Counted from the stretch's first letter, positions 1 through 12,964 are shown. The stretch: DNA of 64,000 nt from Chlamydoabsidia padenii (GCA_025330725.1 JAIWND010000015.1:620001-684000); one strand, 5' to 3'. Numbers and translations: made by a program. Notes: a model not told the origin generated them from the sequence alone.

Positions 1-212
1 ACTTTAAGCTATGAATACACTTACTATAGAGTGCATTAACCTTACATTAATTAATATAGTCTTTTGCATAGGTGATTTGGGGCAACAAATAAAAGATGCA
101 TCACCAGCAATTACGACATTCCGCCACCCAATCAAAAGCTATAAATAAGATCACGTGATTGTTTTTTTGGTTGGTGGTTTATATAACACCTTTAAATTTA
201 ATTTTCAGCGAG

Positions 213-285
213 GGGGTGATAGCACAATTGGTAGTGCGTCAGATTCCAGATCTGAAGGTTTAGTGTTCGAGTCACTATCGCCTCA
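213..285 (+). tRNA. tRNA-Trp (anticodon CCA), intronless
   Basis: The sequence folds as a complete cloverleaf. The acceptor stem GGGGTGA pairs with TCGCCTC (two G-U pairs), followed by discriminator A at 285. The D arm is GCAC/GTGC with an AATTGGTA loop. The anticodon stem is TCAGA/TCTGA with loop TTCCAGA, placing anticodon CCA at 246-248. The T arm is TAGTG/CACTA around TTCGAGT. Internal Pol III boxes A (TAGCACAATTGG) and B (GTTCGAGTC) are present, and a run of six T at 291-296 is a Pol III terminator. The anticodon-arm region resembles other eukaryotic tRNA-Trp genes as I know them. No intron interrupts the anticodon loop, although many fungal tRNA-Trp genes carry one. Confidence 0.93.
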
Positions 286-290
286 TATGC

Positions 291-296
291 TTTTTT
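291..296 (+). terminator. Pol III terminator of tRNA-Trp
   Basis: Six consecutive T residues start five bases after the discriminator base of the tRNA, the usual form of an RNA polymerase III stop. Confidence 0.75.
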
Positions 297-983
297 GGAT
301 TTTTGGATTTTCGGGCTTTGAAACAAGTAAGCGCCGTTCAAATTACTTGATTACTACATTATTTGATTTGGAACTGGGTGACATTTTATCTGGGACAATG
401 TACCAAATGATTCTCCCCCTGTCTGAATTTCAATTTCACATTATTCCAAATAAAATGTCACCCAGTCCAAAATAACGGTGTTCCAATTCCAAGTTTAAAT
501 ACTGTACAGTTACGGCTAAACTTGGTATGAGTTATGGTAACAAGGGTAGTAGAAGTAAGGTTTGTTTTTATAAAATGTAGCGAGCACCAGAATCTTTTTG
601 GTAAGATGCAACCTTTAGGATGTATTTGAATGTACTTGGTAATTTAAGAGGAAAAGAAAAAGATCGACCGAGGCATGTCGGAATTTGAAAATATACTAAA
701 AAGAGGCTTTTGTTCCAAAGTAAGAGCAGTAAAGACAATAGTTACATTTGTTAAGTAACTTGATAGTAAAAGAAGTAGCTTGTAATAAAGACCTTTTGGA
801 TTTGTATTGTATTTTTTTTTAAAAAAAAGAAACTTGATAAAACTAAAGAAAAAAGAATTCTGATCAAGGCAGGTGGATATTTACACTAATCAGATTCAGG
901 GGTAAGATATACTAAAGGAGACAATGGTCCCTGTTAAAAGTAGATTTTGATTTCAATTAATATGGATATGTGTGCCAATATGT
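297..983. other. non-coding stretch after tRNA
   Basis: No convincing gene is visible on either strand. The stretch is AT-rich with short A and T runs. It holds one near-copy of the recurrent promoter motif (CGGAATTTGAAA at 679-690), but no coding region follows it. Confidence 0.6.
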
Positions 984-1110
984 GGATAACGGTCGCAGTC
1001 AATATCTGGATATTGGTCACGATAAAAAGGTGGATAATGATCACGACCAATATAGATAATGGATGTCAAAGGGGGATTACGGTCATGGATGATAATCAGA
1101 GGTAAAAGGG
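984..1110. repeat. degenerate 24-bp tandem repeat
   Basis: Units beginning GGATAA/GGATAT recur at 984, 1008 and 1032 with a 24-base period. Each contains GGTC(G/A)C(A/G) or a close variant (GATCACGACC) and often ends CAATAT. Further decayed units (GGATGTC, GGATTACGGTCATGGAT) continue toward 1110. It is a short, diverged minisatellite with no coding content. Confidence 0.6.
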
Positions 1111-1137
1111 TGGATCATGACACAAACCTTTCCTTTC

Positions 1138-1845
1138 CCCCGCTTACTCTCACCTGGAATCTTAAGAAATCTCTACTGGCTTAATGAACAAGCGATGCTA
1201 ATGACAAAAGTGATCATTTGCATTCCTTAGCCTATTTCCAACATAGTTTACATAATGGCCATTGTACCAAGTACCTTGTATAGAGCAGTATAGCCTCATG
1301 ATTATTTTAACCTGACTTTTGTAAAAAAAAAAAAGTTGCAGAATGAAAATGGACACACAAGACAAAACTTATTACAAAACCAGCTTACTCTCGCCTGGAA
1401 TCTTGAGATAGCTCTACTGGCTTAATGGACAAGTGATGCTAATGACAAAAGTGACCATGAGCATTCCGTGGCCTATTTCCAACGAACTTTACATAATGGC
1501 CAATATACCAAGTCCATTGTATTGAGCTATACAGCCTCCGTTGAGGCAGTAGAGCTCTCTTAAAATTCCAGGTGAGAGTAAACGGGTTTTGTAATAAGTT
1601 TTAACTTGTGTGTCAATTTTCATTCTGCAACTTTTTTTTTTTTTACAAAAGTCAGATTAAAACAATCTTGAGGCTATACTGCTCCATACAGTGAACTTGG
1701 TACAATGGTCATTATGTAAACTATGTTGGAAATAGGCTAAGGAATGCAAATGATCACTTTTGTCATTAGCATCGCTTGTCCATTAAGCCAGTAGAGCTCT
1801 CCCGAGATTCAAGGCGAGGGTCAGCGGGTTTGCAATAAGTTTGTT
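1138..1845. mobile_element. fold-back / MITE-like nested inverted repeat
   Basis: The left arm (about 1138-1380) recurs almost exactly as its reverse complement at about 1585-1840. Both arms contain the blocks GGCTTAATG(A/G)ACAAGCGATG, CCTATTTCCAACATAGTTTA and a T/A12 tract next to GTTGCAGAATGAAAAT. Between them, 1382-1545 is a second, more diverged direct copy of the left-arm start (it begins CTTACTCTCGCCTGGAAT), which pairs with 1546-1582. The element therefore has a repeat-repeat-inverted-repeat architecture of about 0.7 kb without a transposase reading frame. That fits a non-autonomous fold-back element or MITE, or two insertions. No clear target-site duplication could be recognised. Confidence 0.75.
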
Positions 1846-2287
1846 CTTTCAAAGCCTGTCGGGAGTCCAATATACGTGGTCTATGGAGGAAGGGAAAGGC
1901 TCATTCATGACCAAAGTATGGAATCGGCGATTAAAAACGAAAAAAGCGGGTGGAAGGTATTTCCTTGCTGAACACTCCATCATGTGTTCTCCTGCTGGTC
2001 GGGTGGTAAAAGAAAAAGAGTGAGGATGATCAACCTTCTTCTTTTTTTTATTTGTTTTTGTGTTAACAAGCATTTACCAAAGGATTTTATTAGATTACTA
2101 TCAAAAACAGCTTTATGAGGGTGCTGTCAAAAACAGACATTCAACTGCCGACATTTACCATCAGTAGGGATATAGTTTATTAAGCACTTTATAGACGACA
2201 AAAAAGCCCAATTTTATTAGTGAAAAGATAACAATGATACCATCTAAATCAATATATAAATAAATCTACTATTACTACCAATCACGA
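1846..2287. other. non-coding 3' flank
   Basis: The reading frames here (up to 74 codons) have low-complexity or antisense character and no splice-compatible partners. The right part is presumably the 3' UTR of the Vac7-like gene on the minus strand, which ends at 2288. Confidence 0.5.
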
Positions 2288-2621
2288 CTAATCTGCGTTT
2301 GCACAAAACCCTTGATCAGGGTCACCAGAGACAATACCAGTAATGGGATCAACTTTAGCGACGTTACATATATCGACGGTTTGAGAATGTACACCTGGTA
2401 GTCCCAAAGAGCGATAAGACAATACCCCTCTTGCCAACAAACCATAAGAGTATCGGATGATACGAGACCACCTTTCATTTCCGCCTTGATCATCACCAGG
2501 AGATTTGATTCGGATTTGGCTGACTGCCTGTGAGGGTCGACAAGATAACAAAGAGGATGAAAACGCCAGCGGTTCATCAAAGTGATGGAATCCCCCTAAA
2601 TATTCTGCTGGATCGGCACCT

Positions 2622-2671
<50 letters not shown>

Positions 2672-4251
2672 AGAGTTAAAAAGAAGGCTGATGTTTTCTT
2701 TCTTTCTTTCTTGTCTTACCAGAGTAGTAGTAGGAGGAGAGTATTTCGGATTGATTGGTATAATATTCTTCATCAAGTAACAAGGGCACAATACGAGAGA
2801 AGGCAAAGACACTGATATCTGCTTCAGCAACATGGACCGTCCATCCATTGGGATTATATGCCGTTACATGTAGATCAAAGATCAATTCCTTGTCCGAAGC
2901 CAACACACGACCCATGCTGATAGTCACATCTTGTAAAGGTTTGACACCACCATAAAGAAGAAGAATTGCACCAAATACAACAAGGAAAAAGAAGGAGATA
3001 CCTATTGTCCAGAGTGAAGGACTTTTATTTTGTTGTAAATAGAGAGAAAGAGAGAGATAATATATTGAATGTTAGTGGGGAGAAAGTATTAGGTAATTGG
3101 GTATTATACTTACCATCTACGAAGATGATCTTTTCGACGATCTTCATTCCATAAAAGGGAATCACCTTCATCATCACTAGCATAACCATCTGTAGTTTGG
3201 TAGTAAGCAGGAAGGTACTTTCGTGGATGTTGATTCCGCCGAGCCGATCGAAACTGAGGATCTTGTTGTCTAGTTGCCCCGTATTCCTTCTTTGTGGTGT
3301 GTGGATCCATAACATAACTTCGTAATTTGGGTCGATGTGGTTTGTTGCTGCTGCCATGCTTGAGTTCGTGAGAGGATAAGGTAGACCGAAGAGGAGCAAT
3401 GTTAGATTTCTTTGATCGAAGTGACCTTGGTGCTGAAGGAGAGTAGTAATCCGAAGTACTACCATTATGTTCACCACCACTATAAGGATATACATAATAT
3501 TCATTTTCGTCCGAATCTATCAAGATTAAGAAGGAATAAAAAAAAAAAAAAAAAGGAGGCTTTAGTAGTCAGTCAATGGGATTCGAGGAGTGTTTCTTTC
3601 TGTACCTTCTACATTAGAGACGGCATCAACTAGATTCCGGTGAAAGTATTCAGATGGGGTGGCAGTGCTGTGTATAGGTGCTCGTTTAGTTTGTTTTCGT
3701 TTAGTATCCAGTTTGTTGTTCGAAGAGCGTCGACTGAGATGAGGAGATTCGGCGGGAGGTGTCAACATGGGACCTAGAGGAGGAGAAGGTGTACCGCCGC
3801 CCATAATAGCTAAACCACCGCCGCCACCACCACCACTGTAATTAGCTGCATCCAATGTAGTGTTGCTGTTGTTGTTATTGTTATTGTTGTTGCTATTGTT
3901 GTTGCTGTTGTTATTGTTGCTGTTGTCGTTTAGTGTGTTGCTTGATAAGGAATTGGCCAGTGAAGTACTTGCTGTCATTGTTGAATTATCGTGAGGAACT
4001 CCAAGTAAGACAGAAGGATCAAAGTGTGCTTGTTCTACAGTGAGATTTCGATCAAAGTTGGACAATAATAGATCACGGCGTAGACTTTGGGTATATTTAT
4101 CAGTCGCCATCGTAGCAAATTTGTTGAGAAACGGTGGTGTTGGTATCGAAGCAGGTCGACGAGCTGACTGTCGCATAGTCAAAGGTGGTTGCTTTTTTTC
4201 ATCATCGGTAAACGAAGAAGCTTGACTTGAGCTATCCCCTGTATTTTCCAT
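2288..4251 (-). CDS. VAC7: Vac7-like vacuolar membrane protein (LEA2-type domain)
   Basis: Four exons (4251-3606, 3516-3114, 3021-2720, 2619-2288) join in frame to 560 residues. The N-terminal half is low complexity, with Asn/Ser runs near residues 110-130, a Gly run and basic patches. A single transmembrane helix (WTIGISFFLVVFGAILLLYG, about residue 353) is followed by a lumenal domain beginning VTISMGRVLASDKELIFDLH, with NPNGWTVHVAEADISVFA after it. That arrangement of disordered cytosolic region, one helix and LEA2-like domain is what I know of fungal Vac7/Tag1. Vac7 stimulates the Fab1 kinase that makes PtdIns(3,5)P2 on the vacuole. Intron 3 carries a 41-base A/T tract. The family call is from memory of the motif and could instead be Tag1. 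The gene diverges from SFT2 across a 380-bp promoter containing an exact CGGGATTTGAAA motif. Confidence 0.72.
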
Positions 4252-4396
4252 GACAAATAAAAGAGGGTAATAAAAAAAAAGAAGAAGAAGAAGGAGAGAG
4301 GGGTATACAATTAAAATGGGTAGTAGAAAAGTAGAAAGAATAAGAAAGCGAAGAGATAAACAAGTGTATACAAAAATAGGACAGCTAGTTGAGTTA

Positions 4397-4408
4397 TTTC
4401 AAATCCCG
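4397..4408 (-). promoter_or_regulatory. CGGGATTTGAAA motif, exact
   Basis: This exact copy lies in the shared promoter between the Vac7-like gene (ATG about 146 bp away) and SFT2 (ATG about 226 bp away). Confidence 0.55.
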
Positions 4409-4633
4409 AAAAGGGTGGTTTCTTTTTCCCTTCAACAGGTGAAGGGATTCTGTGTGAGTGGTTGCACGTTGCACCAATCATCATAATGATGGACTTGACT
4501 TGCCACACAACAAAAAAAAAAAAAAAAAAACTGAGCACCTTCAACATTTTTATTCGCCGACTTTTTTTTTGTGGAATTGGGAATCAGCCAAGAGCATTTT
4601 ATCGTCTCTTTTCCTCTCTTTTAAATATAAACC

Positions 4634-5590
4634 ATGGCATTTGGATTCTTCTCGGATACCTTCAGTGACCAAGGGACTATGGATGACGGTAATGTATTAT
4701 TCAACGTAAATACACTTGACAGACCCTTGTACTGACACTTTTTATAATTAACTTTTCCGTTTTATAGGAACTTGGCAGTTCTGTGGTCTTGATCGTATGC
4801 AACGATTGTATGCCTTTGGTGCTTGGTAATTACAGACAATAAATATCAACTCGATAACTAACTAACTAACTAACTAACTAGATCTTTTACTTGTTGTTTG
4901 TTTAGTTTTGTCATTGGCTTCATTCTCTCCCTGGTGGTAAATTTCTCTAAAAGACACAAAACAAGATACTATGACTAACTAGAGTATCCTCTTGTTTATT
5001 TTAGGCCTCTTTACTTCTTATTGGAATGAATGTGCCTGGTTTTGCTATTCTGTATAGCATTGGTAACGTTATATCTATCTTTAGGTAATCTTGACTTGAT
5101 ATATTAGACACAATGATGAAAAGTATATTTACACTCTTATATATATAGTCTGACGTTTATCATCGGTATATTCAAACAAGTCAAAACAATGTTTGCTCCA
5201 GGTAAAACGGAATGATGATTTGATCAAAAGTGATACTAATCGGGCGGGGTTATTGTAGTACGATTCTGGGCAACCACCATCTACTTGGCTTTGCTTGTGG
5301 TTACTCTAGTACTCTCTATATTGGTAATAAAAGAATAGAATAAAGAAGATTCCGACGTTTGACTAACCATTATTCTTATAGCTCAAGAACTTTATCATCT
5401 CTCTTATCCTTGTGATCGTCCAGTTTGGTGCTTTGGTGTGGTACTCGTAAGTAAACATGTCTTTTTGGAAATGGGGCTTGTTACCGATGATTAATTCATT
5501 ATACTTCTTTAATGTTTTAGTGCAAGCTACATTCCTTATGGACGTGAAGTTATCCGACGATTCTTTGGTAGTTGCGTGACATCAATCTAG
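4634..5590 (+). CDS. SFT2: SFT2-type vesicle transport membrane protein
   Basis: Eight small exons (4634-4688, 4768-4825, 4906-4936, 5005-5084, 5149-5201, 5259-5323, 5382-5446, 5521-5590) give 158 residues. All junctions are GT-AG and the phases close. The protein has the hallmarks of the Got1/Sft2 family: a short cytosolic N-terminus, QRLYAFGACFVIGFILSLV as first helix, SIGNVISIFSLTFIIG, the FKQVKTMFAPVRFWATTIYL loop, and a final helix ending WYSASYIPYGREVIRRFF. Four transmembrane helices are expected. Sft2 acts in endosome-to-Golgi and Golgi SNARE-dependent fusion. The length matches animal SFT2D1 better than the longer yeast protein. Introns split this tiny gene about every 60 bases, and the shortest exon is 31 nt. 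Start chosen because it is the first ATG that splices in frame, in context ACCATGG. Confidence 0.92.
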
Positions 5591-6111
5591 GGCGATTATA
5601 CTTTAGATAGATTACATTATATAGTATTTTGTTACCCTCTTTTTTATTTAATTAAACAAAACTTAATAAAACAAATGTATATTGAACATACAATGATTAA
5701 ACTGTAGATGGTATGAAAATAATCCGATCTTGACTCTTTAATAGCGGGTTTCAAATAACAGGTGGAGTAATTGAATGCATGATTTCTCTTTGTGGTTCCT
5801 GATCCTTGACATGCATATCAAATCTGTTCTTCTTTATGCATTACTATGGTAAAAGAAAATCTAAATCAATTTGTCAACTACCTTGTTATATATGGACAAG
5901 GGGTAATGTACGTTCTATTTTGTCGTCAGTGAAGGGATAATCCTGTTTAAAGCAACGGTCAAATATGCATGAAAAAGGAACAACTATATTTTCAAATCCC
6001 GATACATGTTGGGGCTGTGACAGCCAAAAAATATTTTACCGCAAGATGGATATACAGCCACCGAAAAAAAGAAAAAAAGTTTTCTTTTTCTTTCCTTTCT
6101 TTATAGCCAAT
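5591..6111. other. intergenic; SFT2 3' end and eIF4A promoter
   Basis: No gene is visible. The left side holds AT-rich 3' UTR (TTAATAAAAC near 5665). The right side is the eIF4A promoter, with an exact motif copy at 5990-6001 and a C/T-rich stretch just before the ATG. Confidence 0.55.
5990..6001 (-). promoter_or_regulatory. CGGGATTTGAAA motif, exact
   Basis: This exact copy lies about 111 bp upstream of the eIF4A start codon. Confidence 0.55.
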
Positions 6112-7815
6112 ATGAGGTAATGGGACCTTCACTAATGTTACCTTATCATACTGTAATACATCCATACCCTCTCATTATGATGATACTGGAATGACTTGCA
6201 GTAGTGTAAGATGACTTTGTGCTAGTCATTATTTGCCCTGTATAAATTAGAATTAACTCCCTTTAACCGGTTTTATCTATTTTATAGCGAATCTTTGAAC
6301 GAAATCACCGAAATCGAAATCGAAGTAAGAGCATGATACAAAAAACAAAAAAGAGAATGCTTACACTTTCATCATCTTCATCATCATACTGACGCCACTT
6401 TTTGTTTTATCATTATCGTGCCTATAGTCCAACTGGGAAGAAGTTGTTGACAACTTTGATAGCATGAACTTGAAGACCGAACTTCTCCGTGGTGTTTACG
6501 CTTATGGGTAAGAACTGAATAGAACATGGGATATGGCAACCAACAGTAAACTAACCACTCCCTCTCCCTTTCTTTTACTCTTATAGTTTTGAACGTCCTT
6601 CCACCATTCAACAACGTGCTATTATGCCTGTTGTCAAAGGTCATGATGTGATTGCTCAAGCTCAATCCGGTACTGGTAAGACTGCCACTTTCTCCATCTC
6701 CATCCTCCAATCGATCGATGTGGCTGTCAAGCAAACTCAAGCTCTTATCCTTGCTCCTACCCGTGAATTGGCTCTCCAAATCCAAAAGGTGGTATTGGCT
6801 CTTGGTGACTTTATGGGTATCGAATGTCATGCTTGTATCGGTGGTACCAACGTCCGTGAAGATATTGCTAAACTCCAATCTGGTGTCCATATCGTCGTGG
6901 GTACTCCTGGTCGTGTCTTTGATATGATCAACAACCGTCGTGCCTTTAACACTGATGCCATGAAGATGTTTGTCTTGGATGAAGCTGATGAAATGTTGGC
7001 CCGTGGTTTCCGTGAACAAATTTACGATGTCTTCCAATTGTTGCCTGGATCTACTCAAGTCGTCCTCTTGTCTGCTACCATGCCTACCGATGTCTTGGAA
7101 GTCACCTCTAAGTTCATGCGTGATCCCGTCCGTATCTTGGTCAAGCGTGATGAATTGACTTTGGAAGGTATCAAACAATTCTATATTGCTGTCGACAAGG
7201 AAGAATGGAAATTGGATACTCTCTCGGATTTGTATGAAACTGTCACTATCACTCAAGCCGTTATTTTCTGTAACACTCGCAGAAAGGTCGATTGGTTGAC
7301 TGACAAGCTCCACGAACGTGAATTCACTGTCTCTGCTATGCACGGTGATATGGATCAAGCTCAACGTGATGTCATTATGAAGGAATTCCGATCTGGCTCT
7401 TCTCGTGTCTTGATCACCACTGATTTATTGGCTCGTGGTATTGATGTCCAACAAGTCTCTTTGGTCATCAAGTAAGTATGCACATAAAAATAATGGAGGG
7501 TAGGGTGGGGGTGGAAAACAATGCTGTATTAACTAATCTTTCTTTTTTTTTTTTCTTTTTTAGCTACGATCTTCCCTCCAACCGTGAAAACTACATTCAC
7601 AGAATTGGTCGTGGTGGTCGTTTCGGTCGTAAGGGTGTTGCTATCAACTTTGTGTCCAACGATGATGTCCGTATGATGCGTGATATCGAACAATTCTATA
7701 ACACTCAAATTGAAGAAATGCCTTTGAACGTTGCCGATTTGTAAGTACTAAAATAGAACAATCGCAAACTAGAATAATCACTAACTAATCAACTCTTCTT
7801 TCTTATAGGATCTAA
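6112..7815 (+). CDS. TIF1: translation initiation factor eIF4A (DEAD-box RNA helicase)
   Basis: Six exons (6112-6116, 6288-6324, 6428-6507, 6587-7471, 7564-7740, 7809-7815) give 396 residues, the usual eIF4A length. The N-terminus [11 protein letters not shown] and every helicase motif are present: AQSGTGKT (66-73), [12 protein letters not shown] (from 172), SAT, RGIDVQQ and [13 protein letters not shown]. eIF4A unwinds 5' UTR structure as part of eIF4F. Codon use is strongly biased (GGT, ATC, GTC, TTG), as expected of a highly expressed gene, and this creates a spurious 326-codon antisense frame. The first coding exon is only 5 nt (ATGAG) and the last is 7 nt. The start rests on ATGAG plus donor GTAATG giving M-S-E-S-L-N-E, which resembles known eIF4A N-termini. 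The fungal homologue eIF4A-III is less likely because of the N-terminus. Confidence 0.95.
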
Positions 7816-8106
7816 ACAACTTATCCCATAGTTTAGGCAATGTAAAATAGAACCCTCCATATAAAAGTATGAAATGAAATAAAGCTATCCCCTTTTTTTG
7901 GTTTAAAAAAAAACTGTTTGTTTGTGTCTGTGTATATGCATGTGTGGTTAATGACGTACGTAAGTGGTTGCTGATGGATTTTAATATCAGGGTAGTGATG
8001 TCTATGGGTGACTATGGTGGATGGGATTATATGTGAATTCCAACAATGAGGGACTAATATCGTGGAAAAGATGAAAAAAAAGGAAGGAAATGTTGTTGTC
8101 CATTCT

Positions 8107-8429
8107 TCAAATATACTCCTTCCATCGCACGATCTCGTGTGTCACGGCCAGAAACGGTATAAAAATGCAGGAGATTGGAATCACCCTTACTAACAATAGC
8201 ACGAAACATGAATGCATATAGTACATTTGTTCTAAAAACAAGTAGGCGATTCACCTGACAAGTTGTCTTCGCCTTGCATGAATCTTGTCATCTTTCCATC
8301 CTTCTTTATTTTTTCGTACGTGTGGCAAATCAAGCATTCTCCAATCATGTAGATCTTATATATATATTTATAAATATCTTTTTCAGGGGCAATGATGGAA
8401 ACCTTAGGGGCACTCCTTTTTCCGTTCAT
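8107..8429 (-). CDS. possible small two-exon gene, unknown function (weak)
   Basis: An ATG at 8429 opens a frame rich in Lys and Ile with a CLIC pair of cysteines. Reading it through a 65-bp GTGAAT...TTGTTAG intron (about 8256 to 8192) continues the frame into a hydrophobic tail (PISCIFIPFLAV) that stops at 8107, for about 84 residues. A CGGCGTTTGAAA promoter-motif variant lies at 8448-8459, just upstream in the same orientation. No family is recognised. The alternative is that this is random open frame in intergenic DNA. Codon use and the splice donor are unremarkable, so support is thin. Confidence 0.2.
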
Positions 8430-8447
8430 GCAAACGACGATCTCCGA

Positions 8448-8459
8448 TTTCAAACGCCG
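8448..8459 (-). promoter_or_regulatory. CGGCGTTTGAAA variant motif
   Basis: A two-mismatch variant of the recurrent motif, identical to those at 26616-26627 and 55730-55741. It is located about 20 bp before the weak minus-strand ATG at 8429. Confidence 0.35.
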
Positions 8460-8788
8460 ACAACCGCCAGGCTCTGATTTCTCGACCTCCAAAGGTCATT
8501 TGTAGCCCAAATGAATGGTTATTCAGATGTTAGTTCTAATATTGACATTGTCGTCAAGTGCTATGGGTAGTTAGAAAGGTATAAAAGAAAAAGTAAAGCC
8601 CCTGCGTTAGCAACACCCAAATTACTCGACGGTCTCTCCCTTATGCTTATCCCCCCTTACTTTTTCAGTCTAACTAAACCTTTTTATTTCCTCTTTCTTT
8701 CTTTCTTTCGTTCTTTTTTTTTTTTTTTCTCTGCTTCCTATCTTATTGTATCATAATATATATAGAGACATAAAGGGATTCCGATTTA

Positions 8789-11225
8789 ATGAAGTACGGA
8801 TTAGAACTACAACAAAATATCTTCACGCCATGGCGGCTCTCCTATGTATCGTATGATTTATTGAAAAAGGAATTGAAAACCCGACAACTGGACCACAAAT
8901 GGAATGATAAGGATGAAAGGGAGTTTGATATGATGATGGATAATGAATTGTCCAAGGTGTATGACTTTATTAATTCAAAGTTAGTAGAAATCGATGCACG
9001 TATCCTATACTGTGAACGTACCATTCAAACCTTACAAAAGAATCCGTCCATGGCATCCAATTCAAACTATGAAATCATGGATGAGGCACTCACCGAAATC
9101 TTATTTGATGTCAACGATCTTTCCCGCTTCACCCGTGTTAATTTCACTGCCATCCAAAAGTTACTCAAAAAGCATGATAAATGGACTCATCGGGATATGC
9201 AACAGGCTTATGTTTTGAAACTCCGCGAGAAGCCCCTGGATAAACAGCGATTTGATGTGGCCATCATCTATATCTCTGCTCTACATGATATCTGTCGAAA
9301 CCAAGGCAAACAAAATTTTGGAAATAGCGCTTCTGGTGGTGATCAAAATGCTTTTGAACGGGCTACAGCTAAATACTGGATTCATCCTGATAATATCACC
9401 GAAGTGAAGGCCATCATCATGCTCCATTTGCCTGTACTCATCTTTAACAAGGACAAAAAGTATGAGCCAGCTGATTCAGCCATTTCTAGTGTATATTTTG
9501 ATAACCCCAAGTTTGATCTATATACTGGTCGACTACAACGTGATGAAGGTGCTGAGGCAATTCGATATAGGTGGTAAGTTGTCTTGGGAAATGGAAAACG
9601 ATATTTTAAAATCCCGACGATTTGAGAAATTTAAACAAGGCGGATTTTTTTTTTTTTCTCTTTTATTTTATAAAGGTACGGGGACACCAATAGCAAGAAT
9701 ATATTTATCGAACGCAAAACACATCATGCTCCGTGGTTGAATGGTGCCTCTGTAAAGGATCGGTTCCGACTGGATGAAACACAGGTGAATGCCTTTACCA
9801 CTGGCCAACTCACAGCTGATGAAATTGCCAACAATCTACGACAAAAAAAGATGGATCCTGCCGCTGTTAATGACATTCACTTTATTGCCAATGGAGTACA
9901 ATCCTCATTCCATGGCAAACGACTTGAACCCATGCTTCGTGTCTTTTACAGTCGAACTGCCTTTCAACTTCCCGATAATCAACGACTACGCATCTCTCTG
10001 GACACCGACCTGACATTTATCCGCGAAGATCACATGGATGGACAACAAAGACGACTGGGCAACAATTGGCGACGAAACGATGTGGGTATAAATCCTCCCT
10101 TTTCTCAACTCAAGGAAAACGATGTGTTGCGTTTCCCTTATGCGATACTGGAAACCAAGCTACAAACCCATCTTGGTCAAGAACCTCCACAGTGGCTCAC
10201 TTCTCTAGTGGAATCTCATTTGGTGCACGAAGTCCCTCGCTTCTCTAAATATCTTCATGGTGCTTGTCATTTTTATCGTAACCGGTTACCTTTATTGCCT
10301 TGGTGGCTGGCGGAAATGAATGTGGATATTCGAAAACCTCGTGATGAAAACATTGGCCTCACTCGATCTCGTAGCTTTAAACCTTTGATTGATGGTCGGT
10401 ATCGTCGAGCCATGATTGAAGAAAAACAAAAAGCTGATCAAGAAGCCGTGGTGAACAATACTCATATAGGTGAATCGTCCTCTCAACCTGCAAAACCATT
10501 ACCTGTTATATCGACTCCAGTAAAAGATTACAGCATCATTGATTTACCAACAAGTCCTCACGCTAAACTACCAGCAGTACCACCACTATCATCATCGTCA
10601 TCACCTTCAACAACAACAACAACAACAAGTAAACAATTTACAGGCAACTTTATCAAACGGGGATGGCCAAAGATCGATCAACAAGAAATCACCACCCAAT
10701 CTCTTCCGATCGGTACTCCTGTTGACGCCAAACGAGCCAAGGTCAAGGTCAAGGTCGAACCAAAGACATTCTTCGCCAATGAACGTACTTTTATCTCTTG
10801 GTTGCAATTCTGTGCCCTTTTGCTAACGGTGGCACTTAACCTGATGAACTTTGCTACTGATAATAGTACTCGTGTGGTAGGGGCCTTGTTCCTAGTGCTA
10901 GCGGGGTTTATTGCCATCTATGCTCTCTATCGATTTGAAAAGCGTGCATGGTAAAAAAAAAAAAAAAAAAAAAAAAAGAAAAGAAAACACTTGATGCTTG
11001 TATTGACTAACTTTATTCTTCTTCTCTCTTTTGACAGGATGATCAATAACCAGGTGGATGGCCGATATGATGATCTTTGGGGTCCCGCCGTACTTTGTTT
11101 GTTACTTGTCATTGCACTAATAGTAAGTAACCCATTTACAAAAGTCTTGTATCATTAAACTAACTACCCCCTCTTTTTTTTTTTTTTTTTGTATCAAGAT
11201 CAACTTTTACCTGCGATTCAAGTAA
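8789..11225 (+). CDS. VTC4: vacuolar transporter chaperone 4-like polyphosphate polymerase
   Basis: Four exons (8789-9573, 9676-10950, 11038-11122, 11199-11225) encode 723 residues, close to yeast Vtc4 as I recall it. Order of domains: SPX domain ([11 protein letters not shown]..., residues 1-150) sensing inositol pyrophosphate; CYTH/TTM polyphosphate polymerase tunnel (about 190-490) with [32 protein letters not shown] and [19 protein letters not shown]; a Ser/Thr linker; then the DUF202-type three-helix membrane domain ([20 protein letters not shown] onward). Arg and Lys residues lining the Vtc4 active site appear retained, which argues for the catalytic subunit rather than Vtc2/3, though that distinction needs alignment. 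The protein makes polyphosphate from ATP and moves it into the vacuole. The C-terminal nine residues (27-nt exon) follow a T-run intron. Confidence 0.88.
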
Positions 11226-11495
11226 TCGATCTACTCTTTATTTGTTTTACCGCTTCCACCCTTTGTATATTAGAGTAGCAAATACACACACAAATATTAC
11301 CATCAACCCCTCTACTTCTATTGATGTATCATACAAATTAATAAAAATCAAACCCTTGGGTCCAAAACATACACCTATTGTCCCACTATTTTAATGATTG
11401 ATATGTAATGTTGATATTTTTATTTATGAATTAGTCGTAAAGACAAATAATAAAACTGGTTTTAAAGATAGTAAAAAAAAAAAGTATGTATAAGA

Positions 11496-12810
<1,315 letters not shown>

Positions 12811-12919
12811 GATGTCTGTGTATATATATATAAATATAAAAAGAAGTGTTAAAGAAAGAAAAGGGGGAATCAACGATGAGGTTTTTTTTATTTATGGGTT
12901 ACGCGTCACCTACAAACAT

Positions 12920-12931
12920 ATTCAAATGCCG
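12920..12931 (-). promoter_or_regulatory. motif variant ATTCAAATGCCG
   Basis: A diverged copy of the recurrent motif about 110 bp upstream of the RPN11 start codon, in the same orientation as the gene. Confidence 0.3.
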
Positions 12932-12964
12932 CCCACTGAATTTTAAATCAAGGGACAAAGTAAA

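Larger units (their letters stand above)
7816..8788. other. intergenic; eIF4A 3' UTR and VTC4 promoter
   Basis: An AATAAA-type signal (GAAATAAAGC near 7876) follows the eIF4A stop. One weak minus-strand two-exon frame is listed separately. Upstream of VTC4 there is a C/T-rich tract with T18 around 8710-8728. Confidence 0.5.

Noticed and set aside
155..475. 106-codon plus-strand frame
   Set aside because: It runs straight through the tRNA-Trp gene and its terminator and has no protein-like composition.
6384..7364. 326-codon minus-strand frame opposite eIF4A
   Set aside because: It is the antisense of a strongly codon-biased gene; no homology-like motifs and it overlaps all eIF4A motifs.
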